DNA of 64,000 nt from Spirochaetales bacterium (GCA_003252395.1 QKEL01000009.1:744001-808000); one strand, 5' to 3'. Numbered from the stretch's first letter, positions 25,688 through 35,680 are shown. Translations and numbers: made by a program. Notes: generated by a model from the letters alone, not told the origin.

Positions 25688-26827
25688 TTAAACTATTTCA
25701 AAATATGTATCAGGGTCAGATTCATCAAACCATTCATTGATCCAGAATTGTGTATACAAATCATCATTACCAATATTGGTAATATTATGCGTATACCAGA
25801 TTGGTATATCCACGAAAGAGGGTTCCTCGCCATTCAGTTCAAGCGAGTAAACCTGCGTTGTCCCGATCTTCCTCAATTCAATTAAAGCTCGACCTTTAAT
25901 AACTGTAAATCGCTCGATTTTTCTCGTATGAAAATGATTTCCACGGGTAATCCCTGAGTAGGTTGTTGAAAAGGAAACTTGTCCCCCAATCCCCAAACGA
26001 ATAGTTTCAACAAAGGTTCCACGACTATCACTATTAAGTATCAATTTTCTGGGAAAGTATGAATTAACATCAATATAAGATCTAAAGGTATTAAACAATG
26101 CGATATCATTGCTATCTGATAACTGAGGTATTACTCCATTCTTAAAATACTGATCTGTAAAGCATAAAAACAAATTAAGAATACTAGATACAGTCCTTTC
26201 AAAATCATAAGGCACCTCTATTCGCTTGAACTGAAGACTATAAATTGAATCAAAAATTGTATTTATAATGAATGAAGTCAAAGAATTGATATAAATTAGT
26301 TGAACAGAACTGTCATTAATGATCTCTGGTACTTCATTGTGGGTTAAGCGCCAAGAAAAAGTTGCAATAAAGGAATTATAATTTGGTCTACAAAAAGGTC
26401 CAAAAACATTAGGAACAATTAACCCCACAAACGAAGCATTGTTTTTATTAGCCCATGCTTCAAACAACTCCCTCCCTTTAACTTTAGATCGTCCATAAGG
26501 ATTATCCATTTTTTCTTGTATGGATGAGGTAAATATAACCAATGGCTTTACATTTGCCGCCTCCATTGCTGAAATAAGCTTTTCGACAAGTTCAACATTT
26601 TTAGCATATAAAGCTTCAGTATCTTCCAAGCGATTCACGGCTGCCAAATGAACAACAACATCACAGTTATGTACAAATTCTAGTAATTTTTCAAAATTTG
26701 TAAAATAATCATCTTTAAAAAAAATCCGTTCAATTTGATTGTTATATAAACCTAAAGTATTAAATAGATGAGAACCAACAAACCCTGCCTGCCCAGTAAT
26801 ACCCACCCTAATTAATTGCTTTTCCAT
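25688..26827 (-). CDS. fnlB: Bifunctional reductase/epimerase of the L-FucNAc pathway (FnlB/WbjC/CapF)
   Basis: 379 residues with the CapF two-domain layout. The N-terminal SDR has VGITGQAGFVGSHLFN near residues 8-23, VVHLAAVNR, and YGRSKVKGRELFEAW with the catalytic YxxxK. The C-terminal ~110 residues are a cupin: RGTFVETIRLGIGGQVSFSTT, GITRGNHFHTRKIERF with metal-binding His residues, and VDIPIWYTHNITNIG. CapF converts the 4-keto-talose intermediate to UDP-6-deoxy-L-TalNAc. Its ATG overlaps the stop of the fnlA-like gene by one base (TAATG). Confidence 0.93.
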   Translation of the reverse strand: MEKQLIRVGITGQAGFVGSHLFNTLGLYNNQIERIFFKDDYFTNFEKLLEFVHNCDVVVHLAAVNRLEDTEALYAKNVELVEKLISAMEAANVKPLVIFTSSIQEKMDNPYGRSKVKGRELFEAWANKNNASFVGLIVPNVFGPFCRPNYNSFIATFSWRLTHNEVPEIINDSSVQLIYINSLTSFIINTIFDSIYSLQFKRIEVPYDFERTVSSILNLFLCFTDQYFKNGVIPQLSDSNDIALFNTFRSYIDVNSYFPRKLILNSDSRGTFVETIRLGIGGQVSFSTTYSGITRGNHFHTRKIERFTVIKGRALIELRKIGTTQVYSLELNGEEPSFVDIPIWYTHNITNIGNDDLYTQFWINEWFDESDPDTYFEIV

Positions 26828-27852
26828 TACTCAGCCTTACCAAGATCAGCATTAATGATATCAAGCTTCATAAGTAATTCCTTCATGCCGTCAATATCTA
26901 AGCGTGTTGTATTGTGAGAATTATAATCTTCTGAATTGGAAATTGTCTCTTCACCCTCCACAAAGAATTTTTCGTAGTTCAAATTGCGTTCATCGCAAGG
27001 AATGCGATAATATTGTCCCATATCTATAGAGTTAGCCATTTCTTCCCGTGTAACCAAAGACTCGTATAATTTTTCACCATGCCGTGTACCTATTACGCGA
27101 ATAGGAGTATTGGTTTGATACAAATCCGTTAAAGCACTTGCCAATATTTCAAGAGTTGCGGCAGGTGCTTTTTGAATAAATAAATCACCGTTTTTACCAT
27201 TTTCGAAAGCATAAAGAACTAAGTCTACAGCATCATCTAAGGTCATCATAAATCGAGTCATATTCGGATCTGTAATTGTGATGTCTTTACCGGATTTTAT
27301 TTGATCAATCCAAAGCGGAATTACTGATCCCCTACTAGCCATTACATTTCCATATCTCGTACAACATATAGTAGTTTGTGCATCCGCTCCTAATGAGCGA
27401 CCACGGGCAATTGCAACCTTCTCCATCATAGCCTTTGAGATTCCCATGGCATTGATTGGATAACAAGCTTTATCTGTGCTCAACACTACCACATTTTTTA
27501 CTTCGTGAGAAATTGCAGACTCGATAACATTATTTGTACCAATGACATTAGTATAGACTGCTTGCATTGGAAAAAACTCACAAGAAGGAACCTGTTTTAA
27601 TGCAGCAGCAGCAAAAACGTAATCAACGCCTTCCATCGAATTATCAACTGATTGACGATCACGAACATCACCAATATAAAATTTCACTTTATCATTTTGC
27701 AAAGCATGTCGCATATCATCTTGTTTTTTTTCATCTCGACTAAAGATTCGTATTTCTTTAATATTTGTATGTAAAAAACGTTTTAAAACTGCATTTCCAA
27801 AAGATCCTGTTCCACCTGTTATCAGCAATACTTTGTTGTTAAAATTATGCAT
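26827..27852 (-). CDS. fnlA: UDP-GlcNAc 4,6-dehydratase/5-epimerase of the L-FucNAc pathway (FnlA/WbjB/CapE)
   Basis: 341 residues. SDR with LLITGGTGSFGNAVLKRFL, FSRDEKKQDDMRHAL, YVFAAAALKQVPSCEFFPMQAV, VLSTDKACYPINAMGISKAMMEKV (Met in place of the SDR Tyr, Lys kept), CTRYGNVMASRGSVIPLW and RHGEKLYESLV. This is the first committed step to UDP-L-FucNAc. A GAGGTG ribosome binding site precedes the ATG. With the next two genes it makes a complete three-enzyme pathway in the order fnlA-fnlB-fnlC. Confidence 0.94.
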   Translation of the reverse strand: MHNFNNKVLLITGGTGSFGNAVLKRFLHTNIKEIRIFSRDEKKQDDMRHALQNDKVKFYIGDVRDRQSVDNSMEGVDYVFAAAALKQVPSCEFFPMQAVYTNVIGTNNVIESAISHEVKNVVVLSTDKACYPINAMGISKAMMEKVAIARGRSLGADAQTTICCTRYGNVMASRGSVIPLWIDQIKSGKDITITDPNMTRFMMTLDDAVDLVLYAFENGKNGDLFIQKAPAATLEILASALTDLYQTNTPIRVIGTRHGEKLYESLVTREEMANSIDMGQYYRIPCDERNLNYEKFFVEGEETISNSEDYNSHNTTRLDIDGMKELLMKLDIINADLGKAE

Positions 27853-27868
27853 AAATCACCTCTTAAAG

Positions 27869-28960
27869 TTATAAACTATTGAATAATTCAATGTATTTGA
27901 TGGTTGTATTCATGACTGAAAATTTATTTTTTATCATACCACTAGATTCATTTACATATTTCTGCCCACAAGCAATCATAGTCATTTTTTCAACTATATC
28001 ACTTATTGATAACGGATTTACATATATGGCGTAATCCTCTGCTATTTCATGAAACACCTCTATATTTGATAGTAAAACCAACCTATTATTATACAGCGCT
28101 TCAACAACTGGCATTCCTAGACCCTCAAACAAGCTTAGCGAAATAAATAAACTACAATTTTCATATAGTTCAATCAATTCGTCATATTGAATTCCGTTTA
28201 ATATCAAAATATGTTCTTTTATTTCTTCTGACATATCATTATATGTATCAAAAGCTACTCCTGAAACACCCAACGATCCAACTAAAACTAAATCAAAATT
28301 GTTATTCTGACGAAAGAAAGATTCGTAGGCTTTTAATAATGTTTCAGTATTTTTATGATATGCCGAAGAACAAACTGATAAGAAAAATGGCCTCGGATTA
28401 TTTATTTTCCGATGGTACGTTTGCTTATTAAAATTAAACGTATTATAGATGAAACCTAACTTATACGCAGGAACTCTATAATATTTTAAGATATCTTTCA
28501 TAGTAAATTCTGAAATAGCAATCACTTTATCTGAATTTTTTATTGAAATCGGCAACCATATTTTTCGCTGTAATCGAAAGAACAGATTTGAGATATATTT
28601 TTTTCTCTGAAAAAGTAAATCATGTATTATTAATATATTTTTTGACTGCTTAATAAATGAAGAATAATTATAAGTGTATAAAATTATATCATCATTACAT
28701 AATTGTAGTCTTTTTTTGATTATGTTTTGAAGAAATAGTTGTTTAAATTTGCTAGATACATTTAGTGTACTGATTATCATCCTATCACTGTATTTTTCAA
28801 AAACAACTTTTTCTCTATAATCACACAGAATTACTATCTGAAAATCAATTAATAAATTTATATTATCAAATAATGAATCTAAAAAGTTTAACAAATATTC
28901 CTGATAACCATAAGCCTTATTCTTCTTATATATTAAAGCATCAATCACTAGTCTCTTCAA
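27869..28960 (-). CDS. Glycosyltransferase, GT-B fold (family 4-like)
   Basis: 363 residues if translation starts at TTG 28960, which leaves about 10 nt to an AGGAG ribosome binding site; the TTG at 28969 is almost touching that site. N-terminal KRLVIDALIYKKNKAYGYQEYLL; linker ILIIHDLLFQRKKYISNL; C-terminal domain with PFFLSVCSSAYHKNTETLLKAYESF, LVLVGSLGVSG and the nucleotide-sugar loop SLFISLSLFEGLGMPVVEALYN (the EGLGMPxxEA element of GT4 enzymes). Donor and acceptor are not predictable. It is one of five transferases of the operon and is 16 bp upstream of fnlA. Confidence 0.85.
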   Translation of the reverse strand: MKRLVIDALIYKKNKAYGYQEYLLNFLDSLFDNINLLIDFQIVILCDYREKVVFEKYSDRMIISTLNVSSKFKQLFLQNIIKKRLQLCNDDIILYTYNYSSFIKQSKNILIIHDLLFQRKKYISNLFFRLQRKIWLPISIKNSDKVIAISEFTMKDILKYYRVPAYKLGFIYNTFNFNKQTYHRKINNPRPFFLSVCSSAYHKNTETLLKAYESFFRQNNNFDLVLVGSLGVSGVAFDTYNDMSEEIKEHILILNGIQYDELIELYENCSLFISLSLFEGLGMPVVEALYNNRLVLLSNIEVFHEIAEDYAIYVNPLSISDIVEKMTMIACGQKYVNESSGMIKNKFSVMNTTIKYIELFNSL

Positions 28961-28975
28961 AGTTAACAAACTCCT

Positions 28976-30184
28976 TTACTGTATATGAAGCTCTCGTTGA
29001 AAAAAATCAATAATTCTTGAAGCCTGAATATACGGATTTTTAAAATCTCTAATAAATGCATATGAATTCATAGAATTCAGTTTACATTCATTCTCTGATA
29101 AGAGGTTAATCTCATTGATTGTTTTGGCTATACATTTACTGGAACAATCTTCTAAAATATGTATATATTGAAAATATTCCTCAGGTATTCCAGGTAATTT
29201 TGTCATAATTACTTCACTTCCAGAAGTCATATACTCAAAAGTCTTTGAAGGAAAAGAATAATGGGTAAACTCTTCTTTACTTGATCTAGGATTAATTACA
29301 ATTTTAGCTTTTTGCTGTAACAGCAAACTCTCTTCATGACTAACCATTCCCAGATATTTAACTCTCTTATTTTCTTCTGAAATCTTTTCAATAATGTCAG
29401 CTAGGGGCCCATTTCCACATATCCATATTTCAGTGGTTTGATCTTCAATAAATGCTATTGATTCAATTAATTCCATAATACCATATTCAGAATATAAACC
29501 TCCGGTATACAAAACAGCGTTCTTTTTTTCAAAGGTTTGAATATTAGCATTTGGAATATTATAGATACCCTCAATAACAAAAACAGAATGCCCACAAAGG
29601 TTGAGTTTTTTCTCCATTTTTTTTGAAAAAAGAATATATGCAGAATAATATTTTATTATTCGATCCGAAAGTTTGAAATATAATTTTAACATTGAATTCG
29701 ATATTCTTTTATCAGTCCCTGCATACTTAACAATCAATTTAGGAATATCCGGTATAATTACTACCGATTGAAGTTTAAATATCTTAGCAATAAATAATGC
29801 TGGTAAGGAAATTGGAAGATAATAATAATCACAAACAATAACTGGTTTAGTTTCCTTATTATTTGTCAATAAATGTTTGAATAACTCAAATAATAACGAT
29901 ATAGCTATATAAAACTGTTTCACGTATTGAAAATTCAAAAAAGGAATGACTAACAGATTATATTTATCTATGTATTTTTTACTAATAAATCTTATTTTCG
30001 TTCCGGGAAAAGCAGACACTGGAAGATAACTAAATACTTTAACATTCACTTTATTATCGAGCATTCCCTGAAGAAAATATTTATTGAAAGTCTGTGAGGA
30101 TGCTGACAATTTCAACTTAGATTTGTCTTGTATTACCCTAAACAAGTCCTCACCACAAAAAGCAGTAATAAATATTACATTCAT
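28976..30184 (-). CDS. Glycosyltransferase, GT-B fold (family 4-like)
   Basis: 402 residues from ATG 30184 (MNVIFITAFCGEDLF); an upstream TTG at 30199 has no better support. The middle and C-terminal region shows NAVLYTGGLYSEYGIMELIESIAFI, EIWICGNGPLADIIEKI, KRVKYLGMVSHEESLLLQQ, then INPRSSKEEFTHYSFPSKTFEYMTSGSEVIMTK with the Glu-containing donor loop. This pattern is common in GT4 enzymes of Wzx/Wzy clusters. Specificity unknown. It directly follows the putative polymerase gene with 18 bp between them. Confidence 0.83.
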   Translation of the reverse strand: MNVIFITAFCGEDLFRVIQDKSKLKLSASSQTFNKYFLQGMLDNKVNVKVFSYLPVSAFPGTKIRFISKKYIDKYNLLVIPFLNFQYVKQFYIAISLLFELFKHLLTNNKETKPVIVCDYYYLPISLPALFIAKIFKLQSVVIIPDIPKLIVKYAGTDKRISNSMLKLYFKLSDRIIKYYSAYILFSKKMEKKLNLCGHSVFVIEGIYNIPNANIQTFEKKNAVLYTGGLYSEYGIMELIESIAFIEDQTTEIWICGNGPLADIIEKISEENKRVKYLGMVSHEESLLLQQKAKIVINPRSSKEEFTHYSFPSKTFEYMTSGSEVIMTKLPGIPEEYFQYIHILEDCSSKCIAKTINEINLLSENECKLNSMNSYAFIRDFKNPYIQASRIIDFFQRELHIQ

Positions 30185-30202
30185 AAGAAACCCTATCAAA
30201 GA

Positions 30203-31396
30203 TTATATATCATAATCAATGTTAATAAGTGTACTACTCAAGACATACATCAGAAAGACCCTAAAATTACCCTCGATTATCACATCTTGAAACATAATTG
30301 CTAATGTTGCAATAGATAAAATATAGAAATATTTTCCCAATGGGTGATTAATCCGTTTATTAACAACAGGCATCATAAAACTTAAATTTAATAGCAACAA
30401 ATCTACTAAAGCGAACCAGCCACCTAAACGAGCAACATCAATCCATAAATTATGAAACCATTTTGTCCTAATAAGATCATTATTTACAGTAAACCCACCT
30501 ATTGGACTGATGAATATCTTCAACATTCCATCCTTAAACAACAACCCACGCCCAGTATCCTGCCAATTAACAAACCGATTGATAATGAAATCGACAGAAT
30601 TTAAAAAGACTAAGTTATTTCTACCACTTTGTGATACCAATAACCCAATAGAAACAAATAACACAACAAATAACACTAAAATTAATTGTTTTTTATTTAA
30701 TAAAAACAACAATGAAAGAAATGCTACTATAAAAAAAGCCCGACCACCTAAGTAAATTGCAGAAATTATTATTATGCAATACATTGCAGATACAAATACT
30801 TTTATCAAGAAAGTTCTATAGTACTTTATTAAAAGTATTCCTGTTATAAATGGAAAAATAAGAGAGTTACTATAACTTGGACTATTAACTTCCATACCGA
30901 GCAACGGATCAAATAATAAACCATAACCAAATGCACCAGTTTTATTTTGAAAGCTGTACAGGCAAGTCACACCTGTACTTAAAAACATCCCAAGTGAAAA
31001 TGTAATAAATACTATTATTCCTTTTTTTTTATCACGATCAGCCTGTTCAATTATTCCAAAAGAAAGAGAAAGATAAATAAGTAAAATCGTAAAATTAAAA
31101 GGTTGATTTTTATTAAAATAACCAAGAATGAATATTACTAACAACAAGGTGTTAATCAAGAATATTCTAAACCAGAAGGTATTTGAATGCTTCATAATCA
31201 AGGTGTTATAAAATGTTGTAATATAATAAACTGCAAGCAATATGAAACTAAACTTATAAAGCCCTAGTCCTAATATAAAAACTGATAAGAGATAATAATT
31301 ATCGAAGACTGTAAGTATTTCTGAATTATCACAATACTTATATTCTGGTTTAATTTTCCATTTCCTACTCTGCAAACCAACAATATTAAAAATCAT
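30203..31396 (-). CDS. O-antigen/surface polysaccharide polymerase (Wzy-like)
   Basis: 397 residues from ATG 31396, which overlaps the flippase stop by one base; the frame extends upstream without homology. About ten to twelve hydrophobic helices cover the protein, with clusters such as FNTLIMKHSNTFWFRIFLI and AFFIVAFLSLLFLLNKKQLILVLFVVLFVSIGLLV. A larger extracytoplasmic loop carries GRNNLVFLNSVDFIINRFVNWQDTGRG and FHNLWIDVARLGGW; the HN(L)W(I/L)D pattern is frequent in Wzy polymerases. Sequence conservation in this family is low, so assignment rests on topology, that motif and the Wzx neighbour. Confidence 0.78.
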   Translation of the reverse strand: MIFNIVGLQSRKWKIKPEYKYCDNSEILTVFDNYYLLSVFILGLGLYKFSFILLAVYYITTFYNTLIMKHSNTFWFRIFLINTLLLVIFILGYFNKNQPFNFTILLIYLSLSFGIIEQADRDKKKGIIVFITFSLGMFLSTGVTCLYSFQNKTGAFGYGLLFDPLLGMEVNSPSYSNSLIFPFITGILLIKYYRTFLIKVFVSAMYCIIIISAIYLGGRAFFIVAFLSLLFLLNKKQLILVLFVVLFVSIGLLVSQSGRNNLVFLNSVDFIINRFVNWQDTGRGLLFKDGMLKIFISPIGGFTVNNDLIRTKWFHNLWIDVARLGGWFALVDLLLLNLSFMMPVVNKRINHPLGKYFYILSIATLAIMFQDVIIEGNFRVFLMYVLSSTLINIDYDI

Positions 31397-32634
31397 TATA
31401 AATAAACGCTCTTCAAAGTAAGCAACGCCGAAACAACACCTAAAACAATACGTGAAAGGACGTAAATGAAAGATATCCAAATAGGTGTTGTATTTATTGA
31501 GATTGGCATAAAAACCATTACTATAAAAAAAATAAAACTTACAAGCGAGCTAATAACTAAGCTTGATGTTTTTTTTTCAGCAATTAATAATAATCGCGGC
31601 ATTGTAAGAATTGGAACTACTGAAGCCCAAATCATTACTTTAATAAATGGAACAGCTTCGCTATATTTCGGTATAACTAAATTAACAGCTGAAGGAATAA
31701 TAAAGGAAGCAACAATTAACACTAACATCAAACCAATTAAACTAATAAACATTGGAATCAGGAGCTTATGAAAGCATTTTTTTTTATTTGAGGTTTGTCC
31801 CAACATAAATGTCACTCTTGGAGTATATACCGATAATATTATTTCAGATAGCTGAGTGAATAAACCTTCGAATAATTTACTAATCATAACAAGACCAAGA
31901 ATTGTTACGTCATATCTTTGCAGTAAAACCCAACTCATAGTCGAAACAATGCCCACTGTCGATAAATTTCCTGCTAAATCAACTGGTAATCCAAATCTCA
32001 TCATTGAGACAATCTTTTTTATATCAATTTTTGGTTTTACCTTAACTGGTCTATTTACATGCATTAAAATGGAGATGACTATAAGCGGTAGTGACATTCT
32101 GATACAAACACCTAAATAACTACCAAATATCACCACAGGAAGAAGAAGAAAAGAGAAGAAGGAACCAACTACATTGATTAGGGACCACTTTTTGAATTCA
32201 GAATTAGATTTATAAGATGCCCCAAGATATAGTGTATAAAACTGGGACACAATGATCAGCAATTGGGAAATCCATCCAATGACCGCATTGATATTCTTTT
32301 GATATACGCTGATAAATATTAATATCAAATATATTATTATTGATATAAATGTAATAAGTAGGATCCAACCAAGAACATTAGCGGCTGTCTCATTTGCCTC
32401 ATTTGCGTTATTTTTTCCAAGATAAAATGAATAATCTCTACGAAACGAGACCATTACCCCTAATTGTAAAAACAATAAATACCCACCGATAACTGTAAAA
32501 CTATTATACATACCTAAAACAGATGGTGGTATAAACCTAGATTGAATGATTGCACTAATACCATTTAAAATGGTAACAATTAATTGACCAGATATTAATG
32601 TAAATATGAAGTACGTTTCTGATTTTTTATTCAT
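31396..32634 (-). CDS. Polysaccharide flippase (Wzx-like)
   Basis: 412 residues with about twelve hydrophobic segments, beginning IFTLISGQLIVTILNGISAIIQSRFI and containing PSVLGMYNSFTVIGGYLLFLQLGVMVSFRRDYSFYL, the pattern of MATE-like Wzx transporters. It would flip the undecaprenyl-linked repeat unit to the outer face of the inner membrane. The start overlaps the end of the upstream glycosyltransferase gene by 8 bp and its stop overlaps the Wzy-like gene by one base, so the three are translationally linked. Confidence 0.85.
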   Translation of the reverse strand: MNKKSETYFIFTLISGQLIVTILNGISAIIQSRFIPPSVLGMYNSFTVIGGYLLFLQLGVMVSFRRDYSFYLGKNNANEANETAANVLGWILLITFISIIIYLILIFISVYQKNINAVIGWISQLLIIVSQFYTLYLGASYKSNSEFKKWSLINVVGSFFSFLLLPVVIFGSYLGVCIRMSLPLIVISILMHVNRPVKVKPKIDIKKIVSMMRFGLPVDLAGNLSTVGIVSTMSWVLLQRYDVTILGLVMISKLFEGLFTQLSEIILSVYTPRVTFMLGQTSNKKKCFHKLLIPMFISLIGLMLVLIVASFIIPSAVNLVIPKYSEAVPFIKVMIWASVVPILTMPRLLLIAEKKTSSLVISSLVSFIFFIVMVFMPISINTTPIWISFIYVLSRIVLGVVSALLTLKSVYL

Positions 32635-33886
32635 ATGAACTTTTTCTGATACTTTTATATATTTCTAATAGAACACTAGCATTTTTTTCCTTATCATGGG
32701 TTTTTTGTGCATGCGCACGAGCATTACTTGAAATCTTCAATGCTAAATCATCATCAGTCCAAATCAATTTTAAATAATGAGCTAAAAGGGCTGATTCAGG
32801 ATAAGGATATAAAAACCCTTCAACTCTATCAATCAGCAAACTACTAACACCACCTACATTTGCGCTTACACAGGGCATTCCTAAAATCATTGCTTCGCAT
32901 AGTGAATTTGGACTATTTTCAATTATAGATGGCAACACATATGTATGTGCTGATAAATAGCACTCTATCATTGAAGGCTCGTCTAGTATTCCTTTAAACC
33001 TTATATATTCAGAAAGTTCATATCGTTTAATCAACTTACGTAAATAAACACCATATCCAGTAATTGCAATGCCCGCATGAATAAGATCTGGGCCTGCAAC
33101 GGTAACAAGTATATCGGGAAACTCACGCTTTAATAAAGAAATTGCTTTTAGTAAAACATGAAAACCTTTTATTGGATATCCTGCTTGAGATATAAATATT
33201 GAATGCCTTCTAACATTACCTAATTCCCATTGTCTTTGATAAAATAAATCTCTCAGACTCTCATTTGATGAATAATAGGTTACATTGGGTGCAATTGAGT
33301 GAGTATTTGCATGGTCCCAAGTTGTTCTCCCAATTATTGCTGCAGCTTTCCCAAGCATCTCTATTTCATATTTTGATCTTCTATAAAAATTCTTTTGTTG
33401 AGTGAATACTGAATTCAGTTTTATCAAATCACGAAAACTAATTGAAGTAATAATATCCTTTATTCTGATACCGCCAAAGTACTCATCCGCACAACGATGC
33501 ATAAGTCCTTGAATTGAGATTATAATTGGGATATCACGTTTCCTAGCGTTTATGCATGCTAACCCATAAGAAAATTCTGTGCCATGTATATGAATAATAT
33601 CTGGAGAAAATATCTCTAATAATTCATGCCAAAAATATTCCTGCTTTTTAGAATATTTTATAGGAGAAGTTAATACCTGGGGTATAAGAAAAAAGGATAT
33701 ATTATCAGTATTATACTGTTTCACTTTTTTACCAGGATAAACAGTAGCAACCGCAAATTCGTAGTTATTATGATCTCTTAATGATTTTAACGATGATTCA
33801 AGCCAGCCTCCAAAAACAGAGGGCTTTTCGCCAATAATCCTTGCCAATGATGGTAGCATGATATTTACAATCCAAAGAATTCTCAT
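32627..33886 (-). CDS. Glycosyltransferase, GT-B fold (family 4-like)
   Basis: 419 residues from ATG 33886 with an AAAGGGA ribosome binding site; a TTG at 33910 also opens the frame. N-terminal MRILWIVNIMLPSLAR and FGGWLESSLKSL; HIHGTEFSYGLACINARK; C-terminal domain ISQAGYPIKGFHVLLKAISLL, VTVAGPDLIHAG, IRFKGILDEPSMIECYLSAH and VLPSIIENSPNSLCEAMILG (donor-binding ENSPxxxCEA loop). A typical GT4 enzyme; specificity unknown. It precedes the flippase and overlaps it by 8 bp. Confidence 0.87.
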   Translation of the reverse strand: MRILWIVNIMLPSLARIIGEKPSVFGGWLESSLKSLRDHNNYEFAVATVYPGKKVKQYNTDNISFFLIPQVLTSPIKYSKKQEYFWHELLEIFSPDIIHIHGTEFSYGLACINARKRDIPIIISIQGLMHRCADEYFGGIRIKDIITSISFRDLIKLNSVFTQQKNFYRRSKYEIEMLGKAAAIIGRTTWDHANTHSIAPNVTYYSSNESLRDLFYQRQWELGNVRRHSIFISQAGYPIKGFHVLLKAISLLKREFPDILVTVAGPDLIHAGIAITGYGVYLRKLIKRYELSEYIRFKGILDEPSMIECYLSAHTYVLPSIIENSPNSLCEAMILGMPCVSANVGGVSSLLIDRVEGFLYPYPESALLAHYLKLIWTDDDLALKISSNARAHAQKTHDKEKNASVLLEIYKSIRKSSYE

Positions 33887-33996
33887 TTTTCCCTTTATAT
33901 TACTTTCCAAGCATTATTGATCCAATTTCCGGTGAAATTAAAGACGTTCGCAGAGTGAAACTAGATAGGTACTCATTTTTTGGTTTTTGCATTATA

Positions 33997-34923
33997 TTAA
34001 GATTCAAAATTGCATTTAAAATAAAGTGAAATACTTTTTATTACTTTTCTTAAGAAGCGATATAAAATATTACATTTAAAGTAATTTCTGTGTACTTTTA
34101 ATATTTTTCTTATAGGAGTTAGAGTAATCATTTTGGGAGTATATTCGGTAATACTAGTACCAAATAAATCAAAATCATTTTCTGTAGAGTGGGTACCGCT
34201 ACCATCAAGACCAGTATTCATAACCAAACTATGGATCGGATATACTGTATACTTATTATGTTTAAATTGAGAATAACACCAACGAATAGCCCAGGAATTG
34301 ATTTTCCCGTTCATCTGCAACTTCAACATATTTGATAAATCTCGTCCTCCACGATTAAACAATAATTGTTTAATAGGATTAAATGTAAACGTTTTATAGT
34401 CTGATACTAACCAATCTGTCATTTCCCATCTATCTCTCCAGGTACCCCACCCCCAACTACTGGCTCGATAAGCTAAATATAAGTCTTGGCGATATTTTTT
34501 TGGAATTCTGATTGGAAAAGAATAACCACTTATGGACCAAATCCTGGAGTCAGACTTATAAAAGGATAAAGCCTCATTCATAAATTTGATAAAATTATGA
34601 GAAGTAACCAAATCGTCTTCTAGAACTATTATTTCCTCATACTCTTTGAATAAAAGATTCACCCCAGTGATTACAGAACTAGCAAGACCCTTGTTTTCCA
34701 TCGATTCATAAATAGTCTGTGACCTAAATTTATCCAGAGGGGCATCATTATGCAAATATTCTCGTAAATCATCAATATATTCTTTTTCTTTCACGGTCTT
34801 GGGACCATCAGAAAAAATATGAATATCGCTATTCTCTACGTCATGATTTTCAGAAAGCGTATTTAGAGTACGAATAAGATGTTCTTTTCTATTATAACAG
34901 AATATTGCTATAGGCGCATACAT
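33997..34923 (-). CDS. Glycosyltransferase, GT-A fold (GT2-like); first gene of the glycan operon
   Basis: 308 residues from ATG 34923 (MYAPIAIFCYNRKEHLIRTL), which has a GAGGT ribosome binding site; ATG 34953 would add 10 residues. GT-A features: IAIFCYNRKEHL, SDIHIFSDGP, NKGLASSVITGVNLLF, IVLEDDLVTSHNFI (the metal-binding DD element) and the WGWGTWRDRWEM acceptor loop found in a subgroup of sugar transferases acting in LPS and capsule synthesis. It is the most promoter-proximal intact gene of the AT-rich operon; about 110 bp lie between it and the next gene. Confidence 0.83.
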   Translation of the reverse strand: MYAPIAIFCYNRKEHLIRTLNTLSENHDVENSDIHIFSDGPKTVKEKEYIDDLREYLHNDAPLDKFRSQTIYESMENKGLASSVITGVNLLFKEYEEIIVLEDDLVTSHNFIKFMNEALSFYKSDSRIWSISGYSFPIRIPKKYRQDLYLAYRASSWGWGTWRDRWEMTDWLVSDYKTFTFNPIKQLLFNRGGRDLSNMLKLQMNGKINSWAIRWCYSQFKHNKYTVYPIHSLVMNTGLDGSGTHSTENDFDLFGTSITEYTPKMITLTPIRKILKVHRNYFKCNILYRFLRKVIKSISLYFKCNFES

Positions 34924-35087
34924 AGCTACCTCACAACGAAAGCATATGAACATTAATAAAAAGGGTTATGCTAGATAAAATCTAAACACCCACCATTTTA
35001 GCAAGATCTTGAGCTGTTGTTTTGGAGTTCCATAATTAAATCGAAACTCACTTTTTTATAAAATAGGCTAAGTAATTCTTATCATTA

Positions 35088-35612
35088 CTATTGTACTTTC
35101 ATATAAATACGTTTCGCCTGGTTCCAGAAATTCTCGATACCAGTAATATAATCCTTTTCATCCGCGAATTTATCAGAATGATCTCTACGATGATGATGGA
35201 ACACACTAACATCAAATGCATCATAACTGTGGTAATTACCGGTATACACAACGCTGTCGGGGCTAATATTACAGGCTATTTCAGCCAATTAGGTACTAGT
35301 TTTAGTGTTCTCAATAACAACAGTAAAAAACATTGCCTTGTCATTTGAGCTTTCCGAATACTATTGTTTTAACTGCCGCTCCTCGACCGCGTTTTCCTTT
35401 TCGGACTCCACCGAAATAACTTGCGTCGATCTCTATTTCGCCGTTAATTACTTCCTTAGCTTCAAGTCCAAGGTAATAAGAAATGATCTTTCTGATTTTA
35501 GTAAAAAACAATGCCGCCGTATTTAGATGAATTTCAAGTATACCTGCTGCCGATCTAGAAGTTACTCACACTACAAAGAATTCTAGTAACTTAAGCTGAG
35601 TGGATTTTTTTA
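35088..35612 (-). pseudogene. IS1595-family (ISXO2-like) transposase remnant
   Basis: Reading the - strand from about 35612, the frame gives KLLEFFVV, a stop, then VTSRSAAGILEIHLNTAALFF, KIRKIISYYLGLEAKEVINGEIEIDASYFGGVRKGKRGRG, a frameshift near 35345, FTVVIENTKTST, a TAA stop near 35290, and LAEIACNISPDSVVYTG ending in YITGIENFWNQAKR. The EIEIDASYFGGxRKGKRGRG block and the GIENFWNQAKR block are characteristic of IS1595-group DDE transposases. At least one frameshift and two nonsense codons make it non-functional, and the start codon is lost. Confidence 0.88.
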
Positions 35613-35673
35613 CCTAAAATGAGTTATTTTCACTCATTTAGTATAATTCGGAATTTTATCCAGTACAGCCCCC
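35088..35673 (-). mobile_element. Decayed IS1595-family insertion sequence
   Basis: The transposase remnant plus a probable terminal repeat at 35650-35673, which on the - strand begins GGGGGCTGTACTGGATAAAA, close to the GGG-CTGT type ends of IS1595 elements. The matching left end could not be found in 34930-35090, so that side is truncated or too diverged to recognise. Confidence 0.65.
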
Positions 35674-35680
35674 ATTTTTT

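Noticed and set aside
34924-35087. Left end of the IS1595 element
   Set aside because: Only a loose match (gagctgttgttttgg) to the GGGGCTGTACTGG end was found, too weak to call.
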